Source: an uncultured Legionella sp. (GTDB taxonomy: Bacteria; Pseudomonadota; Gammaproteobacteria; Legionellales; Legionellaceae). From it: a stretch of DNA of 64,000 nt. The stretch is from positions 1 through 64,000 of the forward strand of contig CABHON010000017.1 in assembly GCA_902168255.1 (NCBI GenBank). The letters are read 5' to 3'. Every line of letters begins with the position of its first letter. Within the stretch, counting starts at the first letter, position 1. Positions 17,416 through 27,040 of this stretch are shown here, one piece after another. A program made the translations under genes and the position numbers. The notes under the pieces are model-generated. The model worked only from the letters and a program-made list of their open reading frames with translations. It ran no database searches and was not told the DNA's origin.

Positions 17416-18444
17416 ATGATAACGCGACAAAGCAACTGTATTATCAGTGTATTTTTAAGCTTTTTTCTTTTTGGTATGTCTCAAACTGCACTGAGTCGGG
17501 ATATTATTATTGATACTGATGTAAGTATAGATGATGCGATGGCAATAGCTTATGTATTAACGAATCAAGGAGACTCCGTAAAGGCTATTACTATTGAAGC
17601 GGATGGTTGTAATTGTGAAATTGCATATAATTACATCAAAGCAATTACTAAATATTTTCATGTGCCCAATATTCTTATTGCCTGTGGACAGAGCAACCCC
17701 CTCGAAGGGCACAATCATTATCCATCTCTTGTTATGGATGCAGATCGAAAAATGGCTGCGGAAAGTTTGCCTCAACAACATTTTTCACCTCATCGCGACG
17801 CAATATCTCTATTACACCATACACTCAAAAAAGCAAATGCTTCTGTAGATATCCTAGCCATTGGACCCTTAACTAATATTGCACAACTCTTTAAAAGTTA
17901 TCCAGACAGCAAAAAATCAATTCATGCCCTTTGGATTATGGGAGGGGCAATCAATGCGAGAGGCAATATTCAGGATGTGAGTCCGGAAGATCCTAATGCT
18001 TATGCAGAATGGAATTTTTATATTGACCCAACAGCAGCAAAAAAAGTAATAGCATCCTCTGTGCCAATAATGCTGGTACCTTTAGATTTGACTAATACCG
18101 TGCCTTTAAATTGGGAGGTTTATCACTTGTTTGAGTCTAATAAAAATACACAATTAAATGATTTTTTATTCCACTTAATTCAACTCAATAAAGAATTTAT
18201 GGTCTCTGGTGGGTGGTATTTTTGGGATCCCATGGCTGCTGTCCTAATGTTAAATTCTACTTTTTTCTCATGTCATGAAGAAAAATTGGTGGTAGTACCA
18301 AGCGGCCCTAAAAAAACAGAAGGACGTGTATTAATCGACAAGAAAAATGGCCATAAAGTAACGGTGTGTACAAAAATTCCAAGCAATAGTGCTTTTTATA
18401 CCTTATTCATGCATTCTTCGCTTGAAATTGAATCAAATGGGTAA
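17416..18444 (+). CDS. Exported nucleoside hydrolase (IUNH family)
   Basis: This 342-aa protein begins with a clear signal peptide (about residues 1-28, FLSFFLFGMSQTALS), so it probably acts in the periplasm or outside. The IUNH calcium-binding motif DTDVSIDD is at residues 33-40; the usual Pro-Gly of DxDPGxDD is Val-Ser here. AIGPLTNIA and WDPMAA are further family motifs. These enzymes split ribonucleosides into base and ribose. A secreted version would suit salvage of host nucleosides. No transporter is adjacent. It is well separated from rarA (61 bp) and converges on the next gene. Confidence 0.88.
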   Translation: MITRQSNCIISVFLSFFLFGMSQTALSRDIIIDTDVSIDDAMAIAYVLTNQGDSVKAITIEADGCNCEIAYNYIKAITKYFHVPNILIACGQSNPLEGHNHYPSLVMDADRKMAAESLPQQHFSPHRDAISLLHHTLKKANASVDILAIGPLTNIAQLFKSYPDSKKSIHALWIMGGAINARGNIQDVSPEDPNAYAEWNFYIDPTAAKKVIASSVPIMLVPLDLTNTVPLNWEVYHLFESNKNTQLNDFLFHLIQLNKEFMVSGGWYFWDPMAAVLMLNSTFFSCHEEKLVVVPSGPKKTEGRVLIDKKNGHKVTVCTKIPSNSAFYTLFMHSSLEIESNG

Positions 18445-18450
18445 TGGACA

Positions 18451-20175
18451 TCATCTAATTCTTGCTTTCATTTCAATTTTTTCTTGAAGTACTTTTTTAA
18501 TTTTATGGCCAGCAAATAGCGTACATCTAGCAACCCGTTCTTTGTCCGCCTGTGAAGAATTTGCGGTTACAGAAGAACCTTGCCATAATCTTTCAATACC
18601 GCCATTTTCATTCAATTTTTTTACTTGTGCGTTAACTTTATTCCATAGAGGTTTATTTTCTTTTCTTTGGGCAGCTAACGACCAATTACGGCCATGTAAT
18701 TGTAAAAACTGATCAACCGTTTTTGTGGGAAGAATAGGTTCTGTGCGCAATAGAAGCTCTAAGTTAAATTGATCGGGATTATTAAACATTTGAGGTTGTG
18801 TCGTAGCCAAATGAGCTAACCCACCAAAATTACATAATCTTGTTGAATCTAGTGTAATATAATCAAACTCCGTACGAATTTTTTTAACTAAGCGTGCCAA
18901 GACAATCATTACATTCAACGCTCGCTGAACTCCTTCTGGTGATAAATCTTTTCCATCATCCGTAATATTGAGTGCTCCTGTTGCTACATAATCCGATGCC
19001 CGCGCAAAAGCATTCAGACCTATACCAGTTCTAAGATTTAATTCATTACACAATAGATCCTGATAATCAAATGATAAGCTATCAAAAGCGTCTTTAATTT
19101 CTTGTGCTTTTATCGAATCGGTTACACGTAAAGTGCAAAATAATCGCAAAAGAAAATCTCTTTTTTGTATATCATTTTCATTGTGAAGGCAACCAAAAAG
19201 AGATGCTTTTTCATTTAAATAATTATTTGAAACTAGTTCGGCATCATTAGTTGGATTACATAAATCCTTCAAATGTTTTTGAATAATCATATAGTCTTTA
19301 AAAAAAGCATAGGTGCAAGTTTTTGAACCAAATGGAAAACTTTGTCCTTGCGCTCCAACACCATCAAAAAATTGTGATGCGAACACTAATCGGATAGCAC
19401 GTTCACGATTTTTATAATCCTTGATATGGCTCAACTCTTCTGACAAACGTTCCATCAGTTTTGGACAGCCCTCTAAAAACTTTAAGTGTCCTAAACAGTT
19501 TTTCATAAGAGGATAAACTTCTTTTAGTATGGCTTTTTGATTCGATGTTAATCGATTAATAACTGGAAAAATACTTGAAATTTTGGCATCTGACCATGAT
19601 AAAATTTTTGCCACCAAATCATCACTGGATAATCCTTCTACTTGAGAATCTATTGCCATCGCACGCTTTTGTGTTTCTTTTGATTTTCCCACGTCACTTA
19701 AAATAGTCAATAACTTTAAGACTTCAATTTCATCAGCATATTCTGGTGAGTTGACAGAAAAACCTAACGAAGAAAGAATTTTATTAAATTGTTTCCTTGT
19801 GAGTTGTTCTTCTTTTTTTTGAGGAAACATGAAGATTTCATAATCTTGAGGACCTTTATTGTGGCAACGCCTCAAAGCATCCATTGCTGCGCATGTTCTT
19901 TCTAGCTCTATGAGCTTTTTTCCTGGATTGTTGTATAGAAATACCATGAGTTCTAATCTTAGCTGAAGGTGCGTGAGTGTCATTTTATTTGCTGGCATTT
20001 TCGCTAAATAATTGTTTAAATGCGTAGTCCAATTACCCCAATCTTCTGAAGCATCGGAAGGTTTATGGGGTGTGCTTGGCACGTTTCCGACATATAAAGC
20101 AAGAATATCAGGGTACTTCTGTACAATTTCTCGAAGAGTACCTTGAGTTTCTTGTTCCTTTAACTTTGCTGGCAT
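18451..20175 (-). CDS. Large hypothetical protein, candidate secreted effector
   Basis: I do not recognise this 574-aa protein. It is hydrophilic, mostly helix-forming, with no signal peptide or membrane segment, and ends in a basic tail (KEKI... is replaced by LQEKIEMKARIR). I place the start at the ATG at 20175 because GAGAAG lies 7 bp before it; an ATG at 20190 in the same frame is possible and adds five residues. Its size, lack of bacterial domains and position in a host-associated-type genome would fit a type IV effector, but nothing specific proves it. Confidence 0.7.
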   Translation of the reverse strand: MPAKLKEQETQGTLREIVQKYPDILALYVGNVPSTPHKPSDASEDWGNWTTHLNNYLAKMPANKMTLTHLQLRLELMVFLYNNPGKKLIELERTCAAMDALRRCHNKGPQDYEIFMFPQKKEEQLTRKQFNKILSSLGFSVNSPEYADEIEVLKLLTILSDVGKSKETQKRAMAIDSQVEGLSSDDLVAKILSWSDAKISSIFPVINRLTSNQKAILKEVYPLMKNCLGHLKFLEGCPKLMERLSEELSHIKDYKNRERAIRLVFASQFFDGVGAQGQSFPFGSKTCTYAFFKDYMIIQKHLKDLCNPTNDAELVSNNYLNEKASLFGCLHNENDIQKRDFLLRLFCTLRVTDSIKAQEIKDAFDSLSFDYQDLLCNELNLRTGIGLNAFARASDYVATGALNITDDGKDLSPEGVQRALNVMIVLARLVKKIRTEFDYITLDSTRLCNFGGLAHLATTQPQMFNNPDQFNLELLLRTEPILPTKTVDQFLQLHGRNWSLAAQRKENKPLWNKVNAQVKKLNENGGIERLWQGSSVTANSSQADKERVARCTLFAGHKIKKVLQEKIEMKARIR

Positions 20176-20337
20176 AATTAAGCTTCTCATGTATTAAAAT
20201 AGTACCGTGGATTATACATAAAAAATCTTAATATTTTCTTTTTAGTTAGAGAAATTTAATATAGCTCAGCAAGTACGTTAAAAGCTTATGAATGTTTTTA
20301 ATTTTTTGTTCGAAGTTCGATAAGGAGCATCATTCAT

Positions 20338-20382
20338 TTTCTCTACAGTAAGTTACACTAAATGTAACTTTTCGTAGAGAAA
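20338..20382. promoter_or_regulatory. Inverted repeat before the AbiEi-type gene (operator-like)
   Basis: TTTCTCTAC and GTAGAGAAA enclose a second perfect pair AAGTTACA/TGTAACTT with a CTAAA loop. The nested palindrome ends a few bases before the ATG at 20387. AbiEi antitoxins bind inverted repeats in their own promoter, so this is a plausible operator remnant. Confidence 0.55.
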
Positions 20383-20386
20383 AATA

Positions 20387-20859
20387 ATGCAATCTTCAAA
20401 AACAGTAATGAGTAGAATGGTTAAAACCGGCATTATAGAACGGGTATGTCGTGGACTATATGCTTATAAAAGCAGTTTATATTCAAATGGTCTACTGCTA
20501 TATCACGCTGCTGCTTATTTAAGAAGTAAAGAATTTAATTATATTAGCCTTGAAACGGTATTAAGTGATGTTGGAGTGATTTCTCAATTGCCTATGAATG
20601 TTATTTCAATTATGTTGTCAGGAAGAAGTAGTAGTATTTCTTGTGGCAAATTCGGTAGGATTGAATTTATCCATACGTCTCATAAACCTGAAAAAGTTAT
20701 GGAACAACTCATATATGATAACAATTGTAGGTTATGGCGTGCAGAAGTTGGTTTGCGCTAAAAGATATGAAAAGAACACGTAGAAATTTTGATCTAATTG
20801 GGATATTGCGAATGAATTTATTTGCTAAAAGAATTAGAGCGACAAATTTTGGCTATTAA
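20387..20859 (+). pseudogene. Frameshifted AbiEi-family antitoxin (type IV toxin-antitoxin), toxin absent
   Basis: The first frame (20387-20761, 124 aa) reads as an AbiEi-like antitoxin: winged-helix part SRMVKTGIIERVCRGLYAY, then YISLETVLSDVGVIS and GRIEFIHTS. It stops at 20761, but the +1 frame continues with ALKDMKRTRRNFDLI and ends at 20859. This matches the expected family C-terminus, so a frameshift lies near 20740. The N-terminus is also short. No AbiEii nucleotidyltransferase toxin follows; the MATE gene begins on the other strand at 20905. This appears to be a decayed antiphage module. Confidence 0.7.
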
Positions 20860-20904
20860 ATAATTTGATCTGTCTATGCTTATTTTTTAACTGGTATTAC
20901 CTGT

Positions 20905-22260
20905 TTATTTCCTTAAAAAAGTATGTATTTTTCTTTTAAAGCGCCACTGCAAGAGTCCCATATTTATGGCTGCGCCCAAAGTCATTCCCCACCAGATTCC
21001 AGCGCCGCCTAAGTTGGTGTAATGAGCTAAGGCATATCCAACAGGAAAAGGGATTAGCCAAAAACCAATGAGAGAGGCAATTAAGGTGAATTTGGTATCT
21101 TGAAGACTTCGTAATGCGCCGAAAAAGGTAATGCGGGTGCCTTCAAAAAGCTGATAAATGGCACTGATAAGCAAAAATTGGGTGGCATAATAAACAATGG
21201 AAGCATTGGCGGGAGCATTGACGTCAAAATCTAAGCCAATGAGTTGGGCAGGAAAAAGTATATAGATTAGGGCGGATATTCCCATAACGAGGAGCGTCAA
21301 GAAAATGCCGGCATCATTGGCACGTTTCGCCGCAGATACTTCTTTTGCACCTAATAGATGCCCCATTCGAATGGTGACGGCTTGAGCAATAGCAAAAGCA
21401 GCGGTTAAGAAAGTGCAACCATATTGCAATGTTATTTGATTAGGAACTAATAGCTCATGGTTGTACGCACCCATAAATAACGTTAAAGCAAGAAAAAAAG
21501 CAAGTTCAAAACAATACATTACGCCAATAGGAATGCCTGTTTTCAATAAATCGCCTAAAAAAGCGGGTTTTTCAAAAGTAAATAAGTTTTTAAAATAAGG
21601 TTTATATTTAGGTTGGAAAAGAAGGAAAAATAACAAAGCAAAAAAAGTGAGTGTATAACTTGTGGTCATGCCAAAGCCAGCACCTGCAATACCTAAAGCA
21701 GGCAATCCTAACTTGCCAAAAATAAAAAGATAGCTAAATAGAATGTTTAATAGAACCATTACCACGTTACCTGCCATCATAACGCGCATATCACCGATAC
21801 CCATGATTAATTCAAAGCATACCATCATAGGAAACCAAGCCAATGTGCCAAAGGCTAGAGCATGAAGATAGGAGGTGGCGAGTTGTACTATTTCGTCACT
21901 TTGTCCAAACCACCCAAAAATTGGCCCAATAAACCAAAAAAGTATAAATGCTAGAGGTGCAAGACAAATTGCCAACCAAAAACCTTCTCGAAAAATTTGT
22001 GCAATTCCTTTTTGATTACCTTCACCAAATTTATTCGATATTAAAATATTAATGGCGCTCAAACTACCGAGCAACACAACAATAAACGTACCAAAAAGCC
22101 AATTAACTAAGGCTCCTGCGGCGAGTATTTTCACCCCTAAGTGGGCTAAAAAGATGGTGTCAAAAAATAGAACCCCTGATTGGATGACACCCATAAATAT
22201 CATAGGCAATGCGAGCGAGAGTAAAGAGGCAACGTCATTTTTAAAGAATCTTTTTATCAT
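20905..22260 (-). CDS. MATE family efflux transporter (NorM-like)
   Basis: This 451-aa inner-membrane protein has 12 predicted hydrophobic segments in two homologous halves, opening with FKNDVASLLSLALPMIFMG and carrying the family's conserved Gly/Pro-rich first helix. MATE pumps expel cationic drugs using Na+ or H+. The ATG overlaps the GNAT stop by 4 bp, so the two are translationally coupled. The acetyltransferase-pump pair could be a small detoxification unit; that link is inference. Confidence 0.9.
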   Translation of the reverse strand: MIKRFFKNDVASLLSLALPMIFMGVIQSGVLFFDTIFLAHLGVKILAAGALVNWLFGTFIVVLLGSLSAINILISNKFGEGNQKGIAQIFREGFWLAICLAPLAFILFWFIGPIFGWFGQSDEIVQLATSYLHALAFGTLAWFPMMVCFELIMGIGDMRVMMAGNVVMVLLNILFSYLFIFGKLGLPALGIAGAGFGMTTSYTLTFFALLFFLLFQPKYKPYFKNLFTFEKPAFLGDLLKTGIPIGVMYCFELAFFLALTLFMGAYNHELLVPNQITLQYGCTFLTAAFAIAQAVTIRMGHLLGAKEVSAAKRANDAGIFLTLLVMGISALIYILFPAQLIGLDFDVNAPANASIVYYATQFLLISAIYQLFEGTRITFFGALRSLQDTKFTLIASLIGFWLIPFPVGYALAHYTNLGGAGIWWGMTLGAAINMGLLQWRFKRKIHTFLRK

Positions 22261-23039
22261 TTAAAATACACTCGGTATGAAATTAACGACTCAAAACCTA
22301 AACGATTAAATAATCGAACACTATGGGAATTAGCTTGAAGTGTGGCCCAGTTATATCCTTGCTCGCGGGCTAATTCTAAACAATATAACGTCATTGCTGA
22401 GGTTAGACCATTACCTCTTCGTGAAGGAATAGTACCAACATTGTAAAAGCTCGCTACTTTTTTGTCTAAAAACAACGTTAAACTGGAAACTGGTTGTCCT
22501 TCTTGATAGGCAATGTAACAATGCATCGTATCGGTATTTTTTTGTACTTTTTCGAGCATATTTCTATACCAATCTGCAGCAAATATCTCCATGTCAAAAG
22601 CAAGTCGCAAAACATGCATCCAGTCAATAAATTCTTGATGTGTTTTCGCCTGCACAAGATGAATATTATTAGGGAAAACATTTTTTACGGCAAGCTTAGT
22701 TATATCAAGTGCCATTCCTTTAACTTGCATGCTATGGATAAAGCCTTTAATCCTTAATTGTTTTTCAATAAGATTACTTAGTGGGCTATCAGGAATCCAC
22801 CAGCAAAAGGGTAGTTGTTTTTTTGCGTAAAAGTGCTCTAACCTTTCAATTTCCAATGTGAGGTTGTTTTCAGAAGGATTGAAGCTAATAATACTATTTA
22901 ATAGGGGTTCTGGTGTTCCAGAGTCCATGCATATGGCCGAGTTAATTGTTTCAATAGCAATATAACCAGTTCTAGAAAATTGTTTCCAACAGTTTTCTAG
23001 ATTTTCTTGAATCAATCTCTTTACTTGTTCTTCAAGCAT
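22257..23039 (-). CDS. GNAT family N-acetyltransferase
   Basis: In this 260-aa protein the GNAT fold lies in the C-terminal half: VASFYNVGTIPSRRGNGLTSAM contains the acetyl-CoA pyrophosphate-binding R/Q-x-x-G-x-G/A loop (RRGNGL), followed by LQANSHSVRLFNRLGF. The N-terminal half is divergent, as in two-domain GNAT proteins. The substrate is unknown. An AGG lies 9 bp before the ATG. It leads into the MATE gene with a 4-bp overlap. Confidence 0.87.
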   Translation of the reverse strand: MLEEQVKRLIQENLENCWKQFSRTGYIAIETINSAICMDSGTPEPLLNSIISFNPSENNLTLEIERLEHFYAKKQLPFCWWIPDSPLSNLIEKQLRIKGFIHSMQVKGMALDITKLAVKNVFPNNIHLVQAKTHQEFIDWMHVLRLAFDMEIFAADWYRNMLEKVQKNTDTMHCYIAYQEGQPVSSLTLFLDKKVASFYNVGTIPSRRGNGLTSAMTLYCLELAREQGYNWATLQANSHSVRLFNRLGFESLISYRVYFK

Positions 23040-23075
23040 GATATTAACCTGTGATTTTGAAAAGGCATTAAGGTA

Positions 23076-23588
23076 TTAAAAAAATAATACGAAACAGGCA
23101 AGAAGTACCATAGACAAATCTTCTATAAGAGTGATGCGAGAAAGTGGAACATTCAGGATAGTACCTAAGCAAGCACAGCGAATGTTTTGTTTTTTTAATA
23201 AACTATCAATGACGCCTAAGCTTGAAAATCCCATGATAATAATAGTGGCCAAGGCGGTTGCTTGAGGAAACCAATTACCTAAATATAAAATACCCAGTGC
23301 TAATTCTAAAAATGGATAGATAAACCCGTAAAAATAACATCGTCGAGCTAACCAATCATACGTTGCGTACCCTTTAGCAAAGCCAGAAAGATCAAGAAAT
23401 TTAAAGGCAGAAAATATGAGGAAAAAACCTGCCATGAAGTGGCTCATCCCTTTGTTCCAATTAAAGCTGCCCTCATGAAAATTGTTAATGAAAGTTACAC
23501 CTGTAATATAAGCAATGATTAAAAATAACGGAAAATAACTGCTTTTTTCTGCCTGATGCTCAGAGGGTCTTTCAATCGTTTTTTTCAT
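23076..23588 (-). CDS. MauE/DoxX-like integral membrane protein
   Basis: This 170-aa protein has four to five membrane helices. A conserved Cys pair in RCACLGT after helix 4 and the general shape match MauE/DoxX-like membrane proteins linked to thiol redox or quinone chemistry. The N-terminal 15 residues are charged and cytoplasmic. It reads with GNAT-MATE (36 bp gap) and diverges from the MFS gene at 23645. The exact role cannot be read from sequence. Confidence 0.7.
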   Translation of the reverse strand: MKKTIERPSEHQAEKSSYFPLFLIIAYITGVTFINNFHEGSFNWNKGMSHFMAGFFLIFSAFKFLDLSGFAKGYATYDWLARRCYFYGFIYPFLELALGILYLGNWFPQATALATIIIMGFSSLGVIDSLLKKQNIRCACLGTILNVPLSRITLIEDLSMVLLACFVLFF

Positions 23589-23609
23589 AAATTTACCTAC
23601 AATTTTTTA

Positions 23610-23618
23610 TGGTATAAT
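23610..23618 (+). promoter_or_regulatory. Extended -10 promoter of the MFS gene
   Basis: TGGTATAAT is a textbook extended -10 (TGn plus TATAAT) 27 bp before the ATG at 23645, within the 56-bp divergent spacer. There is no clear -35. Confidence 0.6.
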
Positions 23619-23644
23619 AGCGCAGTTTAAAAATAATTATAATC

Positions 23645-24916
23645 ATGGCTCATTTTATTAATTTTTCTTTGTTACGCCGAAATAGGAATTTTGGCTGGCT
23701 ATTTGCAGGCCAATTTGTGTCAATGTTGGGAACAGCAATCACCAATGTTGTATTACCTTATCAAATTTATACTTTAACGCACTCCACTGCGATGGTGGGA
23801 CTGCTGAGTTTTTTACAGTTGTTACCTTTGCTGGTGACCGCTTTATTAGGCGGCGTATTAGCGGATCGCTTCTCGCGACGTTCGCTTTTAATTCGGGCGG
23901 AAATTTTCTTAAGCCTTGGTTCTCTTGTGTTAATGCTTAACACGCTTCAGGCATCACCATCTATTTGGCTGCTCTTTATTGTGGCTCCCTTGATGTCAGG
24001 TATTAATGGCCTCCATCGGCCAGCTCTGGAAAGTAGTGTCCAGCAAATCGTTGATGTGAAAGATATGTCACAAGTGAGTGTGCTATCTTCTTTAAAATAT
24101 AACGTATGTACTATTGGTGGATCAGCTTTTGCGGGTATTTTGTTGTCTATTGTTGGATTAACACTTACCTTTTTAGTGGATGTCTGTTCTTTTGCCTTTT
24201 CGCTATTTTGTTTGTTACGTATTAACATCCCTCTATTGCAACGAGCAGAACAAACTGACTCGGTATGGAAATCGCTTAAAGAAGGATGCCGCTACGCACT
24301 TTCTCGTCAAGAATTGATGGGATCGTATTGGGTCGATTTTGCGGCCATGATTTTTGGCATGCCAATAGCCCTTATTCCTGCAATTGTAGCGAATGCTCAT
24401 GAACCTTCAATGCTGGGTTTCTTTTATGCGGCGCCTGCTGTGGGTGCCTTAATTATGTCATGCTTTAGCCAATGGACCACGAAAATAAAACGGCATGGTG
24501 CGGCTATTGCCATTGCGGCTACTATTTGGGGTGTGTGCATTGCACTTTTTGGTATTTTTAATCATATGTTGTGGTTAGGACTAGTCTTTTTCGCATTAGC
24601 AGGAGCTGCAGATGAAGTCAGTGCTATTTTCCGAACCACGTTATGGAATGAAACGATACCAACGATCTATCGCGGTCGGCTCGCTGGCATCGAGATGATT
24701 AGTTATCTAAGTGGCCCTAAATTAGGGGATGCAGAGGCTGGTTTTGTTGCTTCTTGTTTTGGTGTAAGTTTTTCCATTGTTTCTGGTGGTGTCTTGTGTG
24801 TGGCTGGTGTTGCACTTTGTTGTTTCTTAATGCCTAAGTTTTGGTCATATCGCTCAAGCGTTAAACAAGATGAGCAGGAAAAGACATTGCTTGAAGAGGC
24901 GACCTCTGTTGAATAG
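23645..24916 (+). CDS. MFS transporter of the EntS/MFS_3 type
   Basis: This 423-aa, 12-helix protein has motif A in the first half (GGVLADRFSRRSLLIRAE) and a long cytoplasmic tail rich in Glu. The start NFSLLRRNRNFGWLFAGQFVSMLG is typical of the EntS-like (MFS_3) branch, which includes siderophore and drug exporters. It stands alone between the divergent MauE-like gene and ppa. No siderophore synthesis genes are nearby, so the substrate is unknown. Confidence 0.88.
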   Translation: MAHFINFSLLRRNRNFGWLFAGQFVSMLGTAITNVVLPYQIYTLTHSTAMVGLLSFLQLLPLLVTALLGGVLADRFSRRSLLIRAEIFLSLGSLVLMLNTLQASPSIWLLFIVAPLMSGINGLHRPALESSVQQIVDVKDMSQVSVLSSLKYNVCTIGGSAFAGILLSIVGLTLTFLVDVCSFAFSLFCLLRINIPLLQRAEQTDSVWKSLKEGCRYALSRQELMGSYWVDFAAMIFGMPIALIPAIVANAHEPSMLGFFYAAPAVGALIMSCFSQWTTKIKRHGAAIAIAATIWGVCIALFGIFNHMLWLGLVFFALAGAADEVSAIFRTTLWNETIPTIYRGRLAGIEMISYLSGPKLGDAEAGFVASCFGVSFSIVSGGVLCVAGVALCCFLMPKFWSYRSSVKQDEQEKTLLEEATSVE

Positions 24917-24976
24917 TAGTTTATTGCTAAGAAAACTCGAAACCATCTCCCCCAATGGGCGATCTTGCCTTGATAT

Positions 24977-25005
24977 TTGAAGGATGGTAAATAAAAGGGT
25001 ATACT
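24977..25005 (+). promoter_or_regulatory. Sigma-70-type promoter for ppa
   Basis: TTGAAG (24977-24982), a 17-bp spacer and TATACT (25000-25005) form a good sigma-70 promoter 44 bp before the ppa ATG. Confidence 0.6.
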
Positions 25006-25048
25006 CCCATTATTTTTAAATATTACAAAATCAAAATAGGTGAGTCAC

Positions 25049-25582
25049 ATGAGTTTGAAAGCGATTGAAGCAGGGCGTGATGTTCCCAATTCCGTTAATG
25101 TTATTATTGAAATTCCTATGCACGGAGAACCCGTAAAGTATGAAGTTGATAAGGAAAGCGGTGCTTTATTTGTTGATCGTTTTATGACTACCGCAATGTT
25201 TTATCCAGCTAACTATGGTTACATTCCTCAAACTTTATCGGAAGATGGGGATCCAGTCGATGTGTTAGTATTAACGCCTATTCCTTTAGTAAGTGGATGT
25301 GTGATTCGTTGTCGCCCTGTTGGTATGTTAAAAATGAGTGATGAAGCAGGTGTGGATGCTAAGCTTTTAGCCGTACCTTTAGACAAGATTGCACCTATGT
25401 ATCAGTCTGTACAAACTCATGAAGATCTTCCTCAACATATTTTACAGTCCATTGAACACTTCTTTAGTCATTATAAAGATTTAGAAAAAGGAAAATGGGT
25501 GAAAGTAGATGGCTGGGAAGGCCCAGAAGCCGCTAAGAAAGAAATTTTAGCCAGTGTAGAACGTTATAATAGTGCCGAATAA
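25049..25582 (+). CDS. ppa: Inorganic pyrophosphatase (family I)
   Basis: This enzyme hydrolyses pyrophosphate to phosphate in the cytoplasm and pulls biosynthetic reactions forward. The 177 residues start at the ATG at 25049, with AGG 8 bp upstream; a GTG nine bases earlier is possible but poorly spaced. The signature DGDPVDVLV, the YPANYGYIP active-site segment and [15 protein letters not shown] are intact. It directly precedes nuoI with 16 bp between them, an unusual partner for a complex I gene block. Confidence 0.97.
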   Translation: MSLKAIEAGRDVPNSVNVIIEIPMHGEPVKYEVDKESGALFVDRFMTTAMFYPANYGYIPQTLSEDGDPVDVLVLTPIPLVSGCVIRCRPVGMLKMSDEAGVDAKLLAVPLDKIAPMYQSVQTHEDLPQHILQSIEHFFSHYKDLEKGKWVKVDGWEGPEAAKKEILASVERYNSAE

Positions 25583-25598
25583 GAAGATTAATATCGCT

Positions 25599-26099
25599 AT
25601 GAACCGCTTAAAAAACTATATCATTCATTATCTTAAAACCTTCTCTTTGTGGGAGCTTTTAAACGGGTTATATCTAACAGGTAAATATTTTTTTAAGAAA
25701 AAAATTACGGTTCAATTTCCTGAGGAACAAACTCCTTATTCTCCTCGTTTTAGGGGTTTATTGGCCTTACGCCGATATCCAAATGGCGAAGAGCGTTGTA
25801 TTGCCTGTAAGCTTTGTGAGGCAGTTTGTCCGGCTTTAGCCATTACGATTGAATCTGAACCACGAGAAGATGGCTCACGCCGAACCACACGTTATGATAT
25901 TGATACATTCAAATGTATCTATTGTGGTATGTGTGAAGAATCTTGCCCGGTTGACTCTATTGTTGTTACCCCTATTCAGCATTATCATTATACTGAACGA
26001 GGGGAAAATATTATGACCAAAGAAAAACTATTAGCTATTGGTGATCTCATGGAGGAGCAAATTGCTGCTGCTCGTGACGCCGATGCGCCTTATCGTTAG
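25599..26099 (+). CDS. nuoI: NADH-quinone oxidoreductase subunit I
   Basis: NuoI carries two [4Fe-4S] clusters (N6a/N6b) in the peripheral arm of complex I. The 166 residues start at the ATG at 25599 (a GTG at 25572 overlaps ppa and is less likely). Both ferredoxin motifs are present: [12 protein letters not shown] and [12 protein letters not shown]. The first gene of a nuoI-J-K-L block; nuoA-H do not precede it, which is unusual because nuo genes are normally one contiguous operon. Confidence 0.96.
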   Translation: MNRLKNYIIHYLKTFSLWELLNGLYLTGKYFFKKKITVQFPEEQTPYSPRFRGLLALRRYPNGEERCIACKLCEAVCPALAITIESEPREDGSRRTTRYDIDTFKCIYCGMCEESCPVDSIVVTPIQHYHYTERGENIMTKEKLLAIGDLMEEQIAAARDADAPYR

Positions 26100-26111
26100 G
26101 ATATTGAATTT

Positions 26112-26735
26112 ATGACTATGCTACCTCATTCATTTCAAGAAGTGTTATTCCTTGTATTAGCCTGCATCTCGATATTTTCTGCTCTTATGGTGGTGCTATT
26201 TACTAACCCGGTTCGTTGCACTCTATCGCTAGTAGCAACATTTATTGCAACCAGTGGACTGTGGCTCTTAGCCCATGCGGAGTTTTTAGGGCTTATTTTG
26301 GTGCTAGTATATGTTGGTGCTGTGATGACCTTGTTTCTTTTCGTGGTCATGATGTTGGATATGGAAAAATTCTCGGGCAAGCGTTATTTTAAGCGATATA
26401 TCCTTTTTGGGTTTGTTGTGGTTGCTTTGCTCGTAGGATTGATGCTGCTTGCTATTAAACCTGAAAACTTTGGTATTCTTCCTGCTGAAGTAGCGGGTAA
26501 ATTGCCTAACTCTGAAAGTCTTGGTTTAGTACTGTATACAACTTATGCATATCCTCTAGAAATTGCAGCTGTCTTGCTTCTTATTGCTATTATTTCTGCC
26601 ATTATTTTGGCGCATAGACCTCCACGAAGCAATAAAGTCCAAAAGCTTCTGGATCAATTAACAGTAAGAAAAGAAGAACGTTTGCGTGTAGTTAAAGTCT
26701 CACCACAAGTATCTGAAAGAGAGAAAAAAGCATGA
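26112..26735 (+). CDS. nuoJ: NADH-quinone oxidoreductase subunit J
   Basis: This 207-aa membrane subunit of complex I has five hydrophobic helices and the conserved [18 protein letters not shown] helix that bends during coupling. The charged C-terminal tail is longer than the membrane part requires (about 40 residues). It starts 12 bp after nuoI and overlaps nuoK by 4 bp (ATGA). Confidence 0.95.
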   Translation: MTMLPHSFQEVLFLVLACISIFSALMVVLFTNPVRCTLSLVATFIATSGLWLLAHAEFLGLILVLVYVGAVMTLFLFVVMMLDMEKFSGKRYFKRYILFGFVVVALLVGLMLLAIKPENFGILPAEVAGKLPNSESLGLVLYTTYAYPLEIAAVLLLIAIISAIILAHRPPRSNKVQKLLDQLTVRKEERLRVVKVSPQVSEREKKA

Positions 26736-27037
26736 TTCCATTAGAGTATTATTTAGTTTTTGGCGCTATTTTATTTGCTTTAAGTTTAGTTGGTATCATG
26801 ATGAACCGAAAAAACATTATTTTGCTGCTTATGTGTGTGGAATTGATGTTGTTGGCAGTAAATACCAACTTGGTTGCTTTCTCTGATTACTTTGGAGATA
26901 TAACTGGACAAATTTTTGTCTTCTTCATTCTCACCGTAGCAGCAGCTGAAGCCGCTATTGGTTTAGCAATTGTATTACTTTTCTTCCGTCAGCAAGGTAC
27001 TATTGATGTTGACAAGATGCATGAATTAAAGGGCTAA
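26732..27037 (+). CDS. nuoK: NADH-quinone oxidoreductase subunit K
   Basis: This 101-aa, three-helix subunit has the two conserved membrane glutamates in [10 protein letters not shown] and [11 protein letters not shown], both needed for proton pumping. It is of standard length. It is coupled to nuoJ by an ATGA overlap and followed by nuoL after 3 bp. Confidence 0.96.
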   Translation: MIPLEYYLVFGAILFALSLVGIMMNRKNIILLLMCVELMLLAVNTNLVAFSDYFGDITGQIFVFFILTVAAAEAAIGLAIVLLFFRQQGTIDVDKMHELKG

Positions 27038-27040
27038 AAA

